From Xylanibacter muris (GTDB taxonomy: Bacteria > Bacteroidota > Bacteroidia > Bacteroidales > Bacteroidaceae): 64,000 nt of DNA. A program made the position numbers and the translations under genes. The notes below the pieces were generated by a model. The model saw only the letters and a program-made list of their open reading frames with translations, did not search any database and was not told where the DNA came from. Where the stretch lies: the NCBI RefSeq assembly GCF_013166605.1, contig NZ_JABKKF010000008.1, positions 1-64,000 on the forward strand. Direction: 5' to 3'. Positions 1 to 7,118 of the stretch are shown here, piece after piece. The stretch's first letter is position 1. Each line of letters begins with the position of its first letter.

Positions 1-55
1 GTATTTCAGATGGCAGAATTAATTGTGCCAATGCCAATAGTCCTTGAGTGTTCAT
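1..55 (-). CDS. Partial open frame at window edge, possibly a transposase N-terminus
   Basis: Only the first 18 codons are inside the window, beginning with ATG at 55 and reading MNTQGLLALAQLILPSEI. The start resembles the N-terminal region of ISAon1-type transposases, which open with a short Leu-rich LxLAxLxLP stretch. That is recognition from memory of a very short peptide and is weak. A TAnnTTTG promoter element lies only a few bases upstream of the ATG, so the transcript would be almost leaderless or the true start lies further in. The rest of the gene is off the left edge. Confidence 0.35.
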   Translation of the reverse strand, partial: MNTQGLLALAQLILPSEI

Positions 56-59
56 GATG

Positions 60-67
60 CAAAGGTA
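60..67 (-). promoter_or_regulatory. Bacteroidota -7 promoter element (TACCTTTG)
   Basis: On the minus strand TACCTTTG matches the Bacteroidota consensus TAnnTTTG. It is 4 bases upstream of the ATG of the truncated gene at the left edge. Confidence 0.5.
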
Positions 68-151
68 GCACTTTTCGGATAAATAAAAGAAACTCCCCCA
101 TGGTTTGTCGGGTGAGCCCACATTATTCATCCTGATTAAAGAAAACACAAA

Positions 152-178
152 ATAAAAAAGGCTTCCCGATGGGAAGCC
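152..178 (-). terminator. Rho-independent terminator after the ferredoxin gene
   Basis: On the minus strand an 8-bp stem GGCTTCCC/GGGAAGCC with an ATC loop (160-178) is followed by a T-rich tract TTTTTTAT. It lies 30 bases past the ferredoxin stop codon. Confidence 0.85.
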
Positions 179-207
179 CGTATTTTTATGCAATCTCCGA
201 ATCCTGA

Positions 208-375
208 TTAGGGAAGGCTGATAGCCTCAGAAGGACAAACGTCAGCACATGTGCCGCACTCTGTGCATATCTCAGGATTAATAGAATACTTCTCGCCCTC
301 AGAGATAGCTCCTACAGGACATTCGTCGATACAAGTACCGCAAGCAATACAATCGTCACTAATTACGTAAGCCAT
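208..375 (-). CDS. Ferredoxin with two [4Fe-4S] clusters
   Basis: A 55-residue protein with two classical CxxCxxCxxxCP motifs (CIACGTCIDECP near residues 9-20 and CTECGTCADVCP near 37-48), each expected to ligate one [4Fe-4S] cluster with its fourth cysteine swapped between motifs. It is a small cytosolic electron carrier of the clostridial type; in anaerobes such proteins serve pyruvate:ferredoxin oxidoreductase and similar enzymes. The start is the ATG at 375, about 40 bases downstream of a TAAATTTG promoter element. The gene is a single unit closed by a strong terminator. The partner enzyme is not in the window. Confidence 0.95.
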   Translation of the reverse strand: MAYVISDDCIACGTCIDECPVGAISEGEKYSINPEICTECGTCADVCPSEAISLP

Positions 376-416
376 AATAATATTATTTTTAAAATTAATA
401 CCAAAAATTTAGTATG

Positions 417-448
417 CAAATTTACTAATATTATTTAATACTACCCAA
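417..448 (-). promoter_or_regulatory. Promoter of the ferredoxin gene
   Basis: Minus strand: TTG at 446-448, a 21-base spacer, then TAAATTTG at 417-424, matching the Bacteroidota -33/-7 arrangement. The expected start of transcription is near 411. Confidence 0.7.
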
Positions 449-560
449 CAATCAGTATATATTTTAAAGTATTTAACAAATCACATCCTGTCAACAAATA
501 CACTCCTGATACAATATTAAAACATTATCCGCGTTCTTTAGAATATATTAATTAAGGTGT

Positions 561-1304
561 ATGAAAAGACTTATAATAATGATGCTTACACTTGTTGCGG
601 CGACAGGAATTGAAGCACAGACCCTCATAGCACAGAACAAGCCTTATATAGATCTGCGCCCGTTGCATTTCGGAATTCTTGTAGGCATGCACATGCAAGA
701 CATAGAACTGAGAAACGTGGGGCCACAGACAATAACGACAGAAGACGGGAGCGTACAGACACAGACCATCCTTTGCGATGCAGACAAATGGAATCCCGGA
801 TTCAGCGTTGGAGTATTGGCCGAACTGAGACTCAACCAGAATTTCTCTCTGCGCTTCACACCCACAATGCATTTCGGAGCAAAACACCTGCTTTTCCGGA
901 ACATGACACAGACCGATGCAAACGGAATGCCGACAGAAACCACCCAGGATCTGAAGAACACCTATCTGTCATTTCCCATAGACATAAAATTCGCTTCCCC
1001 GCGACTGAACAATTACCGCCCCTATGTGATGGCGGGCATCAACCCTATGATAAATCTTACTACAAAAGAACAAGACTATATACAGCTGAAACGATATGAC
1101 ACAATGATTGAGCTGGGACTTGGATGCGACATGTACCTGCCTTTCTTCAAGCTTATACCGGAACTGAAATTCTGCTACAGCCTGACAGACGCCCTTAACA
1201 AAAAACATGCAGACGAGCTTCAGGACGCAAACATGCGGGCATACGCCAATTCCGTGACAGCAGGCCACACAAAAATGTTTGTGCTCACATTCTACTTTGA
1301 ATAA
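561..1304 (+). CDS. PorT-like outer-membrane beta-barrel protein
   Basis: A 247-residue protein with an N-terminal signal peptide (MKRLIIMMLTLVAATGIEAQ, likely cut after AQ). The mature part is rich in alternating hydrophobic and polar beta strands and ends in an aromatic residue pattern (TFYFE) usual for outer-membrane barrels. The segment LRPLHFGILVGMHMQDIELRN resembles the first strands of PorT/SprT proteins of the type IX secretion and gliding machinery, and the conserved barrel residues RPYVMAGINPMI fit the same family. A role in type IX secretion is inference, because no other por or gld gene is in the window; a general porin-family barrel is the alternative. It stands alone, with the minus-strand ferredoxin gene upstream. 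Confidence 0.75.
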   Translation: MKRLIIMMLTLVAATGIEAQTLIAQNKPYIDLRPLHFGILVGMHMQDIELRNVGPQTITTEDGSVQTQTILCDADKWNPGFSVGVLAELRLNQNFSLRFTPTMHFGAKHLLFRNMTQTDANGMPTETTQDLKNTYLSFPIDIKFASPRLNNYRPYVMAGINPMINLTTKEQDYIQLKRYDTMIELGLGCDMYLPFFKLIPELKFCYSLTDALNKKHADELQDANMRAYANSVTAGHTKMFVLTFYFE

Positions 1305-1623
1305 AAAAACGCTTCACAATCCGGACGGACAAAGGAACTTCCCACCACTGCCACATGAGGTGACACCGCTCTGCGATGTACACGCGTCACCATTTATTAT
1401 GCATGGCAATACTACCGCCGCATGCCAAAGGCACGTCCCGACCCGCAGGAATATCATACCCGTCTCTTCATGCAGGCCTTTATTTTAACAATCTGTAACC
1501 TTATAACGGAAAATATTTCCCAAATCACTTGGACGTTATAGTTTTTTTCCCTACATTTGTGCTGTTCAAAGTTACAGAATGACAAACTAACAATAATACG
1601 AACCTATAAATAACAGTATTACT
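1305..1623 (+). other. Intergenic region upstream of gdhA
   Basis: 319 bases without a convincing gene. The 3' part carries the gdhA promoter. A short open frame at 1279-1488 overlaps the end of the PorT-like gene and has no protein-like features. I see no terminator with a T-run after the PorT-like gene and no repeat. Confidence 0.6.
1529..1559 (+). promoter_or_regulatory. Promoter of gdhA
   Basis: TTG at 1529-1531, a 20-base spacer, then TACATTTG at 1552-1559, matching the Bacteroidota -33/-7 arrangement. Transcription should start near 1566, giving a leader of about 58 bases. Confidence 0.75.
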
Positions 1624-2961
1624 ATGGAAGTGGAAAAAATAATGCAGCAGCTGGAGCAAAAGCATCCCGGTGAGCTTGAGTACCTACAGGCAGTAAGAGA
1701 AGTTCTGATATCTGTCAAGGACGTCTACAACCAGCATCCCGAATTTGAGAAGGCAAAGATTATCGAGAGAATTGTCGAGCCAGAACGGATTATCACATTC
1801 CGTGTGCCATGGGTTGACGACAAGGGTGAGATACATGTAAACATCGGTTATCGTGTGCAGTTCAACAGCGCAATAGGCCCGTATAAAGGAGGCCTGAGAT
1901 TCCATCCGTCAGTAAATCTCTCCATTCTTAAGTTCCTCGGCTTTGAGCAGACATTCAAGAATGCGCTCACTACCCTGCCCATGGGCGGTGGTAAAGGAGG
2001 TTCAGACTTCTCCATCAGAGGCCGCTCCGACAATGAGGTGATGAGATTCTGCCAGTCTTTCATGACAGAGCTCTACCGCTCAATCGGCCCGGAGGAAGAC
2101 ATCCCGGCAGGCGACATAGGTGTGGGAGCACGCGAAATCGGATATTTGTTCGGTATGTATAAGAAACTGACCCACCGCTGGAACGGTGTACTTACCGGAA
2201 AGGGACTTGAATGGGGCGGCTCACGCATACGTCCGGAAGCAACAGGATTCGGAGCTCTCTATTTTGTGGACCAGATGCTGAAAACACACGGACTCGACAT
2301 TAAAGGCAAGACCGTTGCAATAAGCGGATTCGGAAACGTGGCATGGGGCGCGGCCCTGAAAGCAACAGAGCTTGGAGCAAAAGTGATAACAATATCTGGT
2401 CCAGACGGATATATATACGACCCGGAAGGAATCAGCGGCGAGAAGATTGACTACATGCTTGAGCTCCGGGCAAGCGGCAATGACGTATGCGCACCATACG
2501 CAGAGGAATTCCCGGGAGCAACATTCGTTGCAGGAAAGAAGCCATGGGAGGTAAAATGCGACATAGCATTGCCATGCGCTACCCAGAACGAGCTCAACGG
2601 TGACGACGCCGACATGCTTTTGGCCAACAAGCCGATTTGTGTAGCGGAGGTTTCAAACATGGGATGCACGGCAGAGGCTGCAGAGAAATTCGTAGCGGCA
2701 AAGATGCTGTTCGCACCGGGAAAGGCGGTAAATGCCGGTGGCGTCGCAACATCCGGCCTTGAAATGACCCAGAATGCCATAAGACTGACATGGAGCGAGG
2801 CCGAAGTAGACGAAAAACTGCACTACATCATGCACAGCATACACGAACAGTGTGTGAAATACGGCAAGCAGGCCGACGGATACATCGACTATGTGAAAGG
2901 TGCGAATGTGGCAGGATTCATGAAAGTAGCACACGCAATGATGGCGCAAGGCGTGGTATAA
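1624..2961 (+). CDS. gdhA: Glutamate dehydrogenase, NADP-type
   Basis: Reversible reductive amination of 2-oxoglutarate with ammonium to glutamate, in the cytoplasm; the main ammonia-assimilating enzyme in many Bacteroidales. At 445 residues it has the usual length of bacterial hexameric GDH. Visible signatures are the substrate region KGGLRFHP with its lysine (about residue 88), LPMGGGKGGSDF with the catalytic lysine (about 118-129), PAGDIGVGAREIG (about 160), and the Rossmann dinucleotide loop GFGNVAWGAA (about 239). ATG at 1624 gives the normal N-terminus MEVEKIMQQLEQK. It has its own promoter. The RlpA-like gene follows 49 bases downstream and may be co-transcribed. Confidence 0.97.
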   Translation: MEVEKIMQQLEQKHPGELEYLQAVREVLISVKDVYNQHPEFEKAKIIERIVEPERIITFRVPWVDDKGEIHVNIGYRVQFNSAIGPYKGGLRFHPSVNLSILKFLGFEQTFKNALTTLPMGGGKGGSDFSIRGRSDNEVMRFCQSFMTELYRSIGPEEDIPAGDIGVGAREIGYLFGMYKKLTHRWNGVLTGKGLEWGGSRIRPEATGFGALYFVDQMLKTHGLDIKGKTVAISGFGNVAWGAALKATELGAKVITISGPDGYIYDPEGISGEKIDYMLELRASGNDVCAPYAEEFPGATFVAGKKPWEVKCDIALPCATQNELNGDDADMLLANKPICVAEVSNMGCTAEAAEKFVAAKMLFAPGKAVNAGGVATSGLEMTQNAIRLTWSEAEVDEKLHYIMHSIHEQCVKYGKQADGYIDYVKGANVAGFMKVAHAMMAQGVV

Positions 2962-3010
2962 CCACAGACCATAGCAAAGGGAATCACAGTATTAAACTAA
3001 AACAATATAT

Positions 3011-3622
3011 GTGAATATAAAATCATTAATAGTTTTATTCTTATTACCAATGGTTGGCTTTACTTCTTTGGAAGCACAAAAACTCCAAAGGGGTAAAGCC
3101 TCTTATTATTCAAAAAAGGCTACAGGAGCACGCACAAGCAGCGGAGAAAGACTTCATCACGACAGCCTGACATGCGCACACCGGACATATCCGTTCGGAA
3201 CGATGCTGAAAGTGACAAACCTGCAAAACGGAAAGACTGTGACGGTGAGAGTGACAGACCGCGGACCGTTCGGACGCGGACGCATAATAGACCTCTCGTG
3301 GGGAGCGGCAAAAATGCTCGGCATGCTCTCACAAGGCGTGGTGACTGTCATCGTGGAAAAAGCCGACGAGACAATAATCCCGTTCAAGCCTGAAGATATT
3401 ATCACGCTTCCTGAATTTGATTACGGAACAAATGAGGATAATAAAGACGGACTCCATCCGGCATGGAGGGAAATGAAAAGAGTGGTGAAAGAGGAAAAAG
3501 ACCAGAAAACACAGCCGACGACAGAAAAACGCAAACAGACGGCAACAACAAGACAGACTCAGGAAAACAAACAACCCCAAGAAAAGAATACAGACATAAA
3601 AAAGTCGCCAAAACAAAAATGA
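3011..3622 (+). CDS. RlpA-like double-psi beta-barrel protein
   Basis: A 203-residue secreted or periplasmic protein. The N-terminus MNIKSLIVLFLLPMVGFTSLEAQ is a signal peptide. Residues about 27-115 form an RlpA-type double-psi beta-barrel domain, shown by GKASYYSKKATGARTSSGERL, the conserved RTYPFGTMLKVTNLQNGK, and VRVTDRGPFGRGRIIDLS, which holds the DRGPF motif shared by septal lytic transglycosylases. The C-terminal 65 residues are a charged, low-complexity Lys/Glu/Gln/Thr tail without a SPOR domain. The start is GTG at 3011: ATG at 3009 is immediately followed by a stop in another frame, and the next in-frame ATG would remove half of the signal peptide. Peptidoglycan cleavage is expected from the family, not shown here. 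Confidence 0.88.
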   Translation: MNIKSLIVLFLLPMVGFTSLEAQKLQRGKASYYSKKATGARTSSGERLHHDSLTCAHRTYPFGTMLKVTNLQNGKTVTVRVTDRGPFGRGRIIDLSWGAAKMLGMLSQGVVTVIVEKADETIIPFKPEDIITLPEFDYGTNEDNKDGLHPAWREMKRVVKEEKDQKTQPTTEKRKQTATTRQTQENKQPQEKNTDIKKSPKQK

Positions 3623-3870
3623 AAGCCATGAAAACGGTATGCCGCCAACAGTTTTCCCTTTCATAAACGATGACCGTATCTATTGTACCCACAAGACCGC
3701 ATCTTAGAAAACCGCCACATTGCCGTACATTTGATTCCAGACATTTTACCGGGAAAAGAGGCAATGAACATCGGAGAATATCCATCAAGACTCCAATATA
3801 TACAAGTCTGAAAATTTTGTATTTACTAAACAAATTATTTGGAAATAATCTTTCTTTAAAAAAAAATTCC

Positions 3871-3878
3871 TATCTTTG
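3871..3878 (+). promoter_or_regulatory. Bacteroidota -7 promoter element (TATCTTTG) of the structured leader
   Basis: TATCTTTG matches TAnnTTTG. A -33 element at the right distance is not obvious. Transcription would start near 3885, about 445 bases before the lipoprotein ATG. Confidence 0.6.
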
Positions 3879-4020
3879 CAAACGTAATATTCTGCAAATG
3901 CGGAATTACCGCGACTTGATTATCGGGAGAATATTTGGTCAAGACCCTTATATACTCCTTTATTTTATAACCTTTATAAAACCATTTATATAAAAAACAG
4001 ACAGAAAACAAACGGACAAT

Positions 4021-4316
4021 GGGAGAAAAACATAATTGCGGCATGATCGCAACCTCCCGAAATGAGAACCATTCCACCGGTATTCCAACCGGTATTTACA
4101 AACAATTTTGTGTGTTCTCATCCGTATCTTATATAAAACTGGGCTTTTAGCTCTTGTTCTCTTTTCCTTGAAACCGCCAAAACTTCAATACCGGAGAACA
4201 AGTAGACAGGAAGTTCACGTCGTTAAAGGGCGTGAACTATCCTTTGCTTGTTTCGGTATATGGTTACTTGGCGGTACCAAAGGAATGATACAGGCATCGG
4301 ATGGTTCACGCTTTTT
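4021..4316 (+). ncRNA. Candidate structured RNA or 5' leader with pseudoknot and alternative stems
   Basis: Stems seen directly on the plus strand: GGGAG 4021-4025 with CTCCC 4054-4058, enclosing TTGCG 4036-4040 with CGCAA 4048-4052; ATGAGAAC 4062-4069 with GTTCTCAT 4114-4121; CTTGTTCTC 4153-4161 with GAGAACAAG 4194-4202 (9 bp); inside it TTGAA 4168-4172 with TTCAA 4184-4188. The loop of that inner hairpin holds ACCGCCAA (4173-4180), which complements TTGGCGGT at 4268-4275 and creates a pseudoknot. AGTTCACG 4212-4219 pairs with CGTGAACT 4231-4238. The same right arm can instead pair as a 12-bp helix (4229-4240 with 4301-4312, two G-U pairs), followed directly by TTTTT at 4312-4316, like a terminator. 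The downstream lipoprotein starts at 4330. A cis-regulatory leader or a small RNA is the inference; the ligand is unknown. Confidence 0.5.
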
Positions 4317-4329
4317 AAATTATATCATA

Positions 4330-4782
4330 ATGAAAAATATCACAAAATTACTAATGTTGCTGACATTATTCTTTGTCGGCATGTCACTATCTTCATGTAG
4401 CGATGATGACAAAGACCCAGACATCACTATTGATTTGGCAAAACAGATAACCGGAACTTATGTTGGGGACGGGACCTTGACACACCCTGACATTAACCCG
4501 CTAAAATTCCCTGGCATGAAAATAATCATCAGCAGAAGTTCAAGTGACTATGTCATTTTAAGAATTGTACAGGCCGACAACACTACTCTCTTGGAAAATG
4601 ATGTCTTCAATATTCTACAAACATCAACAAAGGATTTTATACTAAGATGCGAGACATTCCCTAATACAAAGGTAAATATTGACAAAAACGGCAATATCAG
4701 TTATACAAATCCCCATATTTCTGTTAGAGGGGAAACAGGATATACTCTCTCATTCACAGGAAGAATAGACAAAAATCTATAG
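4330..4782 (+). CDS. Small lipoprotein of unknown function
   Basis: 150 residues. The N-terminus MKNITKLLMLLTLFFVGMSLSSC is a lipoprotein signal with the lipobox Cys at about residue 23, followed by the acidic SDDDKDPD typical of surface-exposed Bacteroidales lipoproteins. The rest looks like a small beta-sandwich or barrel (TGTYVGDGTLTHPD near the start, GYTLSFTGRID at the end), reminiscent of calycin-like lipoproteins with the GTY-GDG pattern, but I do not recognise a named family. The open frame continues in phase upstream to 4108. I reject that extension because it would bury the signal peptide and because the upstream stretch folds as RNA. A strong bidirectional hairpin closes the gene. 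Confidence 0.8.
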   Translation: MKNITKLLMLLTLFFVGMSLSSCSDDDKDPDITIDLAKQITGTYVGDGTLTHPDINPLKFPGMKIIISRSSSDYVILRIVQADNTTLLENDVFNILQTSTKDFILRCETFPNTKVNIDKNGNISYTNPHISVRGETGYTLSFTGRIDKNL

Positions 4783-4792
4783 CATATAAAAA

Positions 4793-4830
4793 AATGACAG
4801 TCTATTGAACTTTACAAATAGACTGTCATT
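4793..4830. terminator. Bidirectional terminator between convergent lipoprotein genes
   Basis: Perfect 14-bp stem AATGACAGTCTATT (4793-4806) with AATAGACTGTCATT (4817-4830) and a 10-base loop. On the minus strand it is followed by a T-run complementary to AAAAAA at 4789-4794; on the plus strand by TTATATT. It serves both converging genes. Confidence 0.85.
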
Positions 4831-4847
4831 TATATTCTGTCCTTATC

Positions 4848-5690
4848 TTAACGCCTTGTCACTATATTAAACTCATGTATAGATGATGTCAATTCCCTAT
4901 CGCCCTGCGCCACCGCCACTTTTATCACAGCTTCACCGTCTTTCAGTTTCTTGTCTGCAACTACCATCGCGGTATAGCGCACACCTTTGTACGGAGCTAT
5001 ACTCTCCACACGGATTCCCGGAGAGATATGTATACGCTTGTTACCGGTACTTTCAAAAACTGTCGGCCTGACATCATACAGCACCTCAGACGAATTATTC
5101 ACTATATCAAAAGCCACTGTGCATTTCTCACCGGAACTTAGAATGCCGTCACCATCGGCATCGCTGAACGTGGCATTGCGAATCTCAACGAGCGGATTAA
5201 AACGGACGGAATAGCCGGGAGCAAGCTTTGCAAGCTGTTCTACGGATAATGACTGAGTGGATATTTCATCCGGCACGACATTGGTTGAAACACCACCTGA
5301 GACGGAAACAGAAAGATAGCTTCCTGAAGTCTCGTCAAAAGATATGCGATCGTCACCGCCATTGGAAGGGTCGAACCCACTGTCATTACCGCCATAAGAA
5401 GACGATCCGGAAGAAACAGCTTCGGGATAAGCGTCATCTGCCGCCCGACAGGAGTATGCCTCACGGGCCTTCTTTTCATTGGCATTTCCAACAGCCGCAC
5501 CTACAGCGGCACCGCCTGCCATACCTACGACCTGTCCGATATCGCTTCCGCCATAGCCTCCGATAATACCGCCTATCGCCGAACCGAGCATAGAACCGAA
5601 CATCGCACCGTTATAAGCTCCCTCCGATGAAGAACGGCAGCCATATAACAACAGGCATGCACATAAAAAAGCTGTTAATGATTTCCTCAT
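4848..5690 (-). CDS. Glycine-zipper lipoprotein with C-terminal beta-sandwich domain
   Basis: 280 residues. The signal ends in LLLYGC, with the lipid-modified cysteine at residue 18. Residues about 25-70 form a glycine zipper (AMFGSMLGSAIGGIIGG, then GQVVGMAGGAAVGAAVG) expected to insert into or associate with membrane as in other Gly-zipper lipoproteins. A Ser/Gly/Asp-rich linker follows. The C-terminal 115 residues carry VRFNPLVEIRNATFSDADGDGILSSGE, an acidic DADGDG loop and beta strands like those of CARDB-type or DUF11-like sandwich domains. It is probably anchored in the outer membrane. Function unknown. It converges with the small lipoprotein gene across the shared terminator. Confidence 0.8.
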   Translation of the reverse strand: MRKSLTAFLCACLLLYGCRSSSEGAYNGAMFGSMLGSAIGGIIGGYGGSDIGQVVGMAGGAAVGAAVGNANEKKAREAYSCRAADDAYPEAVSSGSSSYGGNDSGFDPSNGGDDRISFDETSGSYLSVSVSGGVSTNVVPDEISTQSLSVEQLAKLAPGYSVRFNPLVEIRNATFSDADGDGILSSGEKCTVAFDIVNNSSEVLYDVRPTVFESTGNKRIHISPGIRVESIAPYKGVRYTAMVVADKKLKDGEAVIKVAVAQGDRELTSSIHEFNIVTRR

Positions 5691-5720
5691 AATTTACTTC
5701 AATAATATATTAAACATAGA

Positions 5721-6350
5721 CTAAAACAACTTAAGGATACGCATAAGGCTCTCCTCCTCTGTCCAGCTGAAATCCGGTGTCTGCACAATTGTACGGAACT
5801 CACGCCTTTTATCCTTAGGTATTATCAATGAGACCGGACGCTCCGAGACTTCAATAGTCCTGCCGTCAATCTTAAAGAAATAACGATTCATAAGCGGATA
5901 TCCTTCCTCATCTGAATTCAATTCCATCGAGGATACATTGACATTATCACGTATCTCAAAATTTGTTATCTGACGGTTGTTCACAAGATTACCACGATAC
6001 GCCTCAACATCTATCAAGGTGGCAAGAAGAAGCTGCCTGGAGCCTATTGTGTCCACCACGGACGCAAGGATGGTGTCTATGCGCTGATAGGTACAGTCGG
6101 GAAAAGCAACGCTCTGTATCTGATCCATATTCGCCTGCATGGTGAATGTCCCCTTCTTGTAAAGCAACGATCCGTTCTTAAGAAATATATTCGCCTTGTT
6201 CTGCTTTATAAACTTACCGTTTGTCAAATGTATCACAACAGGCTGGAACTCATGATAGAGGGTAACACTATTGGTAAAACTTTTCCTTTCCTGTGCACCG
6301 GCACAAAGGATAGACACACAAAGAAACAAAAAAAGGACTTTCATTTTCAT
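5721..6350 (-). CDS. Secreted protein of unknown function
   Basis: A 209-residue protein if started at ATG 6350 (MKMKVLFLFLCVSILCAGAQ, a clear signal peptide cut after AQ); ATGs at 6377 and 6344 are alternatives. The TAAGTTTG promoter at 6405-6412 fits any of them. The mature chain looks beta-rich (VVIHLTNGKFIKQNKANIFLKNGSLLYKKG at its start is strand-turn-strand in character) and ends LMRILKLF. I do not recognise the family. Similar signal-peptide proteins beside glycine-zipper lipoproteins occur in Bacteroidales, so a joint envelope role with the downstream gene (30 bases away on the same strand) is a guess. Confidence 0.75.
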   Translation of the reverse strand: MKMKVLFLFLCVSILCAGAQERKSFTNSVTLYHEFQPVVIHLTNGKFIKQNKANIFLKNGSLLYKKGTFTMQANMDQIQSVAFPDCTYQRIDTILASVVDTIGSRQLLLATLIDVEAYRGNLVNNRQITNFEIRDNVNVSSMELNSDEEGYPLMNRYFFKIDGRTIEVSERPVSLIIPKDKRREFRTIVQTPDFSWTEEESLMRILKLF

Positions 6351-6404
6351 AACCGATATGTTTTGGTTTGTTTTCATGTCATTTGTATAGTTTATACAAC
6401 AATG

Positions 6405-6412
6405 CAAACTTA
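6405..6412 (-). promoter_or_regulatory. Promoter element (TAAGTTTG) of the secreted protein gene
   Basis: Minus-strand TAAGTTTG matches TAnnTTTG. The leader to the chosen ATG would be about 50 bases. Confidence 0.6.
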
Positions 6413-6533
6413 CACAAAAAAAACGAAATACGACACAATATACTTTAAAAATATAGTTTACACACAGCCAAATATAATAAAATGTCTTATAGATACAGGT
6501 TTCACAACACAAAGACATTTTCAGATATCCCGG

Positions 6534-7088
6534 TTAAAAGCTATAACACATACTGACATCCATCGGACCGACTGTCACATTCACATCTGCTTTAGGGAAA
6601 AGTTTACCGCCAATGAAAAAGCTCAACTTTGCAGAAAGCAAGCCAACCGCAGCCCCGGCAACGGTGTCATACCAATGATGACGGTCGCGACATACACGGT
6701 CTACGGCAGTAAACGTAGCCACGGCATACCCGCCAATACTTATCCACGGAGATACATGGCCATACTGGTGGTGAAGATTTGCAGCTCCGGCAAAGGCAAA
6801 GGCTGTATGTCCGGACGGAAAAGACTTGCGGTCGGAATAATCGGGACGCCACTCATGGATGGTCTCCTTCATGACATACACCGTTCCTACAGTAACAACA
6901 GCCGATGCGGCCGCTTTGGGCAAAAGGATTTTCCAACTGTCACGACTGTCAACACCGCACGCCTTCAACCCTATCACACCGGCCCAAGGAACATAACGCG
7001 TCACATCACCCGTGCTGCTTATGCCAAATCCTGCAAATGCGGCAACGGAAACCATGCACAGTATAAAAAGAATAAATATACGGCTCAT
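6534..7088 (-). CDS. PAP2-family phosphatase, membrane or periplasmic
   Basis: 184 residues from ATG 7088; an upstream ATG at 7109 adds seven residues but spoils the signal MSRIFILFILCMVSVAAFA. The three PAP2 phosphatase signatures are complete: KETIHEWRP (KxxxxxxRP), FPSGHTAFAFA (PSGH with catalytic His) and RVCRDRHHWYDTVAGAAVG (SR-x5-H-x3-D type, here CRDRHHWYD). Family members dephosphorylate undecaprenyl pyrophosphate, phosphatidylglycerophosphate or lipid A at the outer face of the inner membrane; the substrate cannot be told here. The gene lies 30 bases after the esterase gene on the same strand and is likely co-transcribed with it. Confidence 0.9.
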   Translation of the reverse strand: MSRIFILFILCMVSVAAFAGFGISSTGDVTRYVPWAGVIGLKACGVDSRDSWKILLPKAAASAVVTVGTVYVMKETIHEWRPDYSDRKSFPSGHTAFAFAGAANLHHQYGHVSPWISIGGYAVATFTAVDRVCRDRHHWYDTVAGAAVGLLSAKLSFFIGGKLFPKADVNVTVGPMDVSMCYSF

Positions 7089-7118
7089 AAAGTATGGACG
7101 GTAAAACAAAACGGATGA

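Larger units (their letters stand above)
3623..4329 (+). other. Long leader and intergenic region before the small lipoprotein
   Basis: 707 bases without a convincing protein-coding gene. It holds a TATCTTTG promoter element at 3871-3878 and then about 450 bases rich in inverted repeats, annotated separately as a candidate structured RNA. Small stems are also seen at 3900-3912 (GCGG/CCGC) and 3915-3943 (CTTGA/TCAAG). Open frames at 3670-3993 (plus) and 3402-3833 (minus) look like chance frames. Confidence 0.6.

Noticed and set aside
3402..3833. Minus-strand frame of 143 codons overlapping the end of the RlpA-like gene
   Set aside because: Shadow of the Lys/Glu-rich tail of the RlpA-like gene; no coding character of its own.
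4108..4329. Open frame in phase upstream of the lipoprotein (could give a 224-residue protein)
   Set aside because: It would bury the signal peptide and lipobox of the lipoprotein; the stretch is built from inverted repeats and begins far from any promoter-proximal start, so it is better explained as RNA leader.
6228..7118. Long plus-strand open frame of 296 codons
   Set aside because: It is antisense to two well-supported minus-strand genes (the secreted protein and the PAP2 phosphatase with complete motifs) and has no recognisable features.
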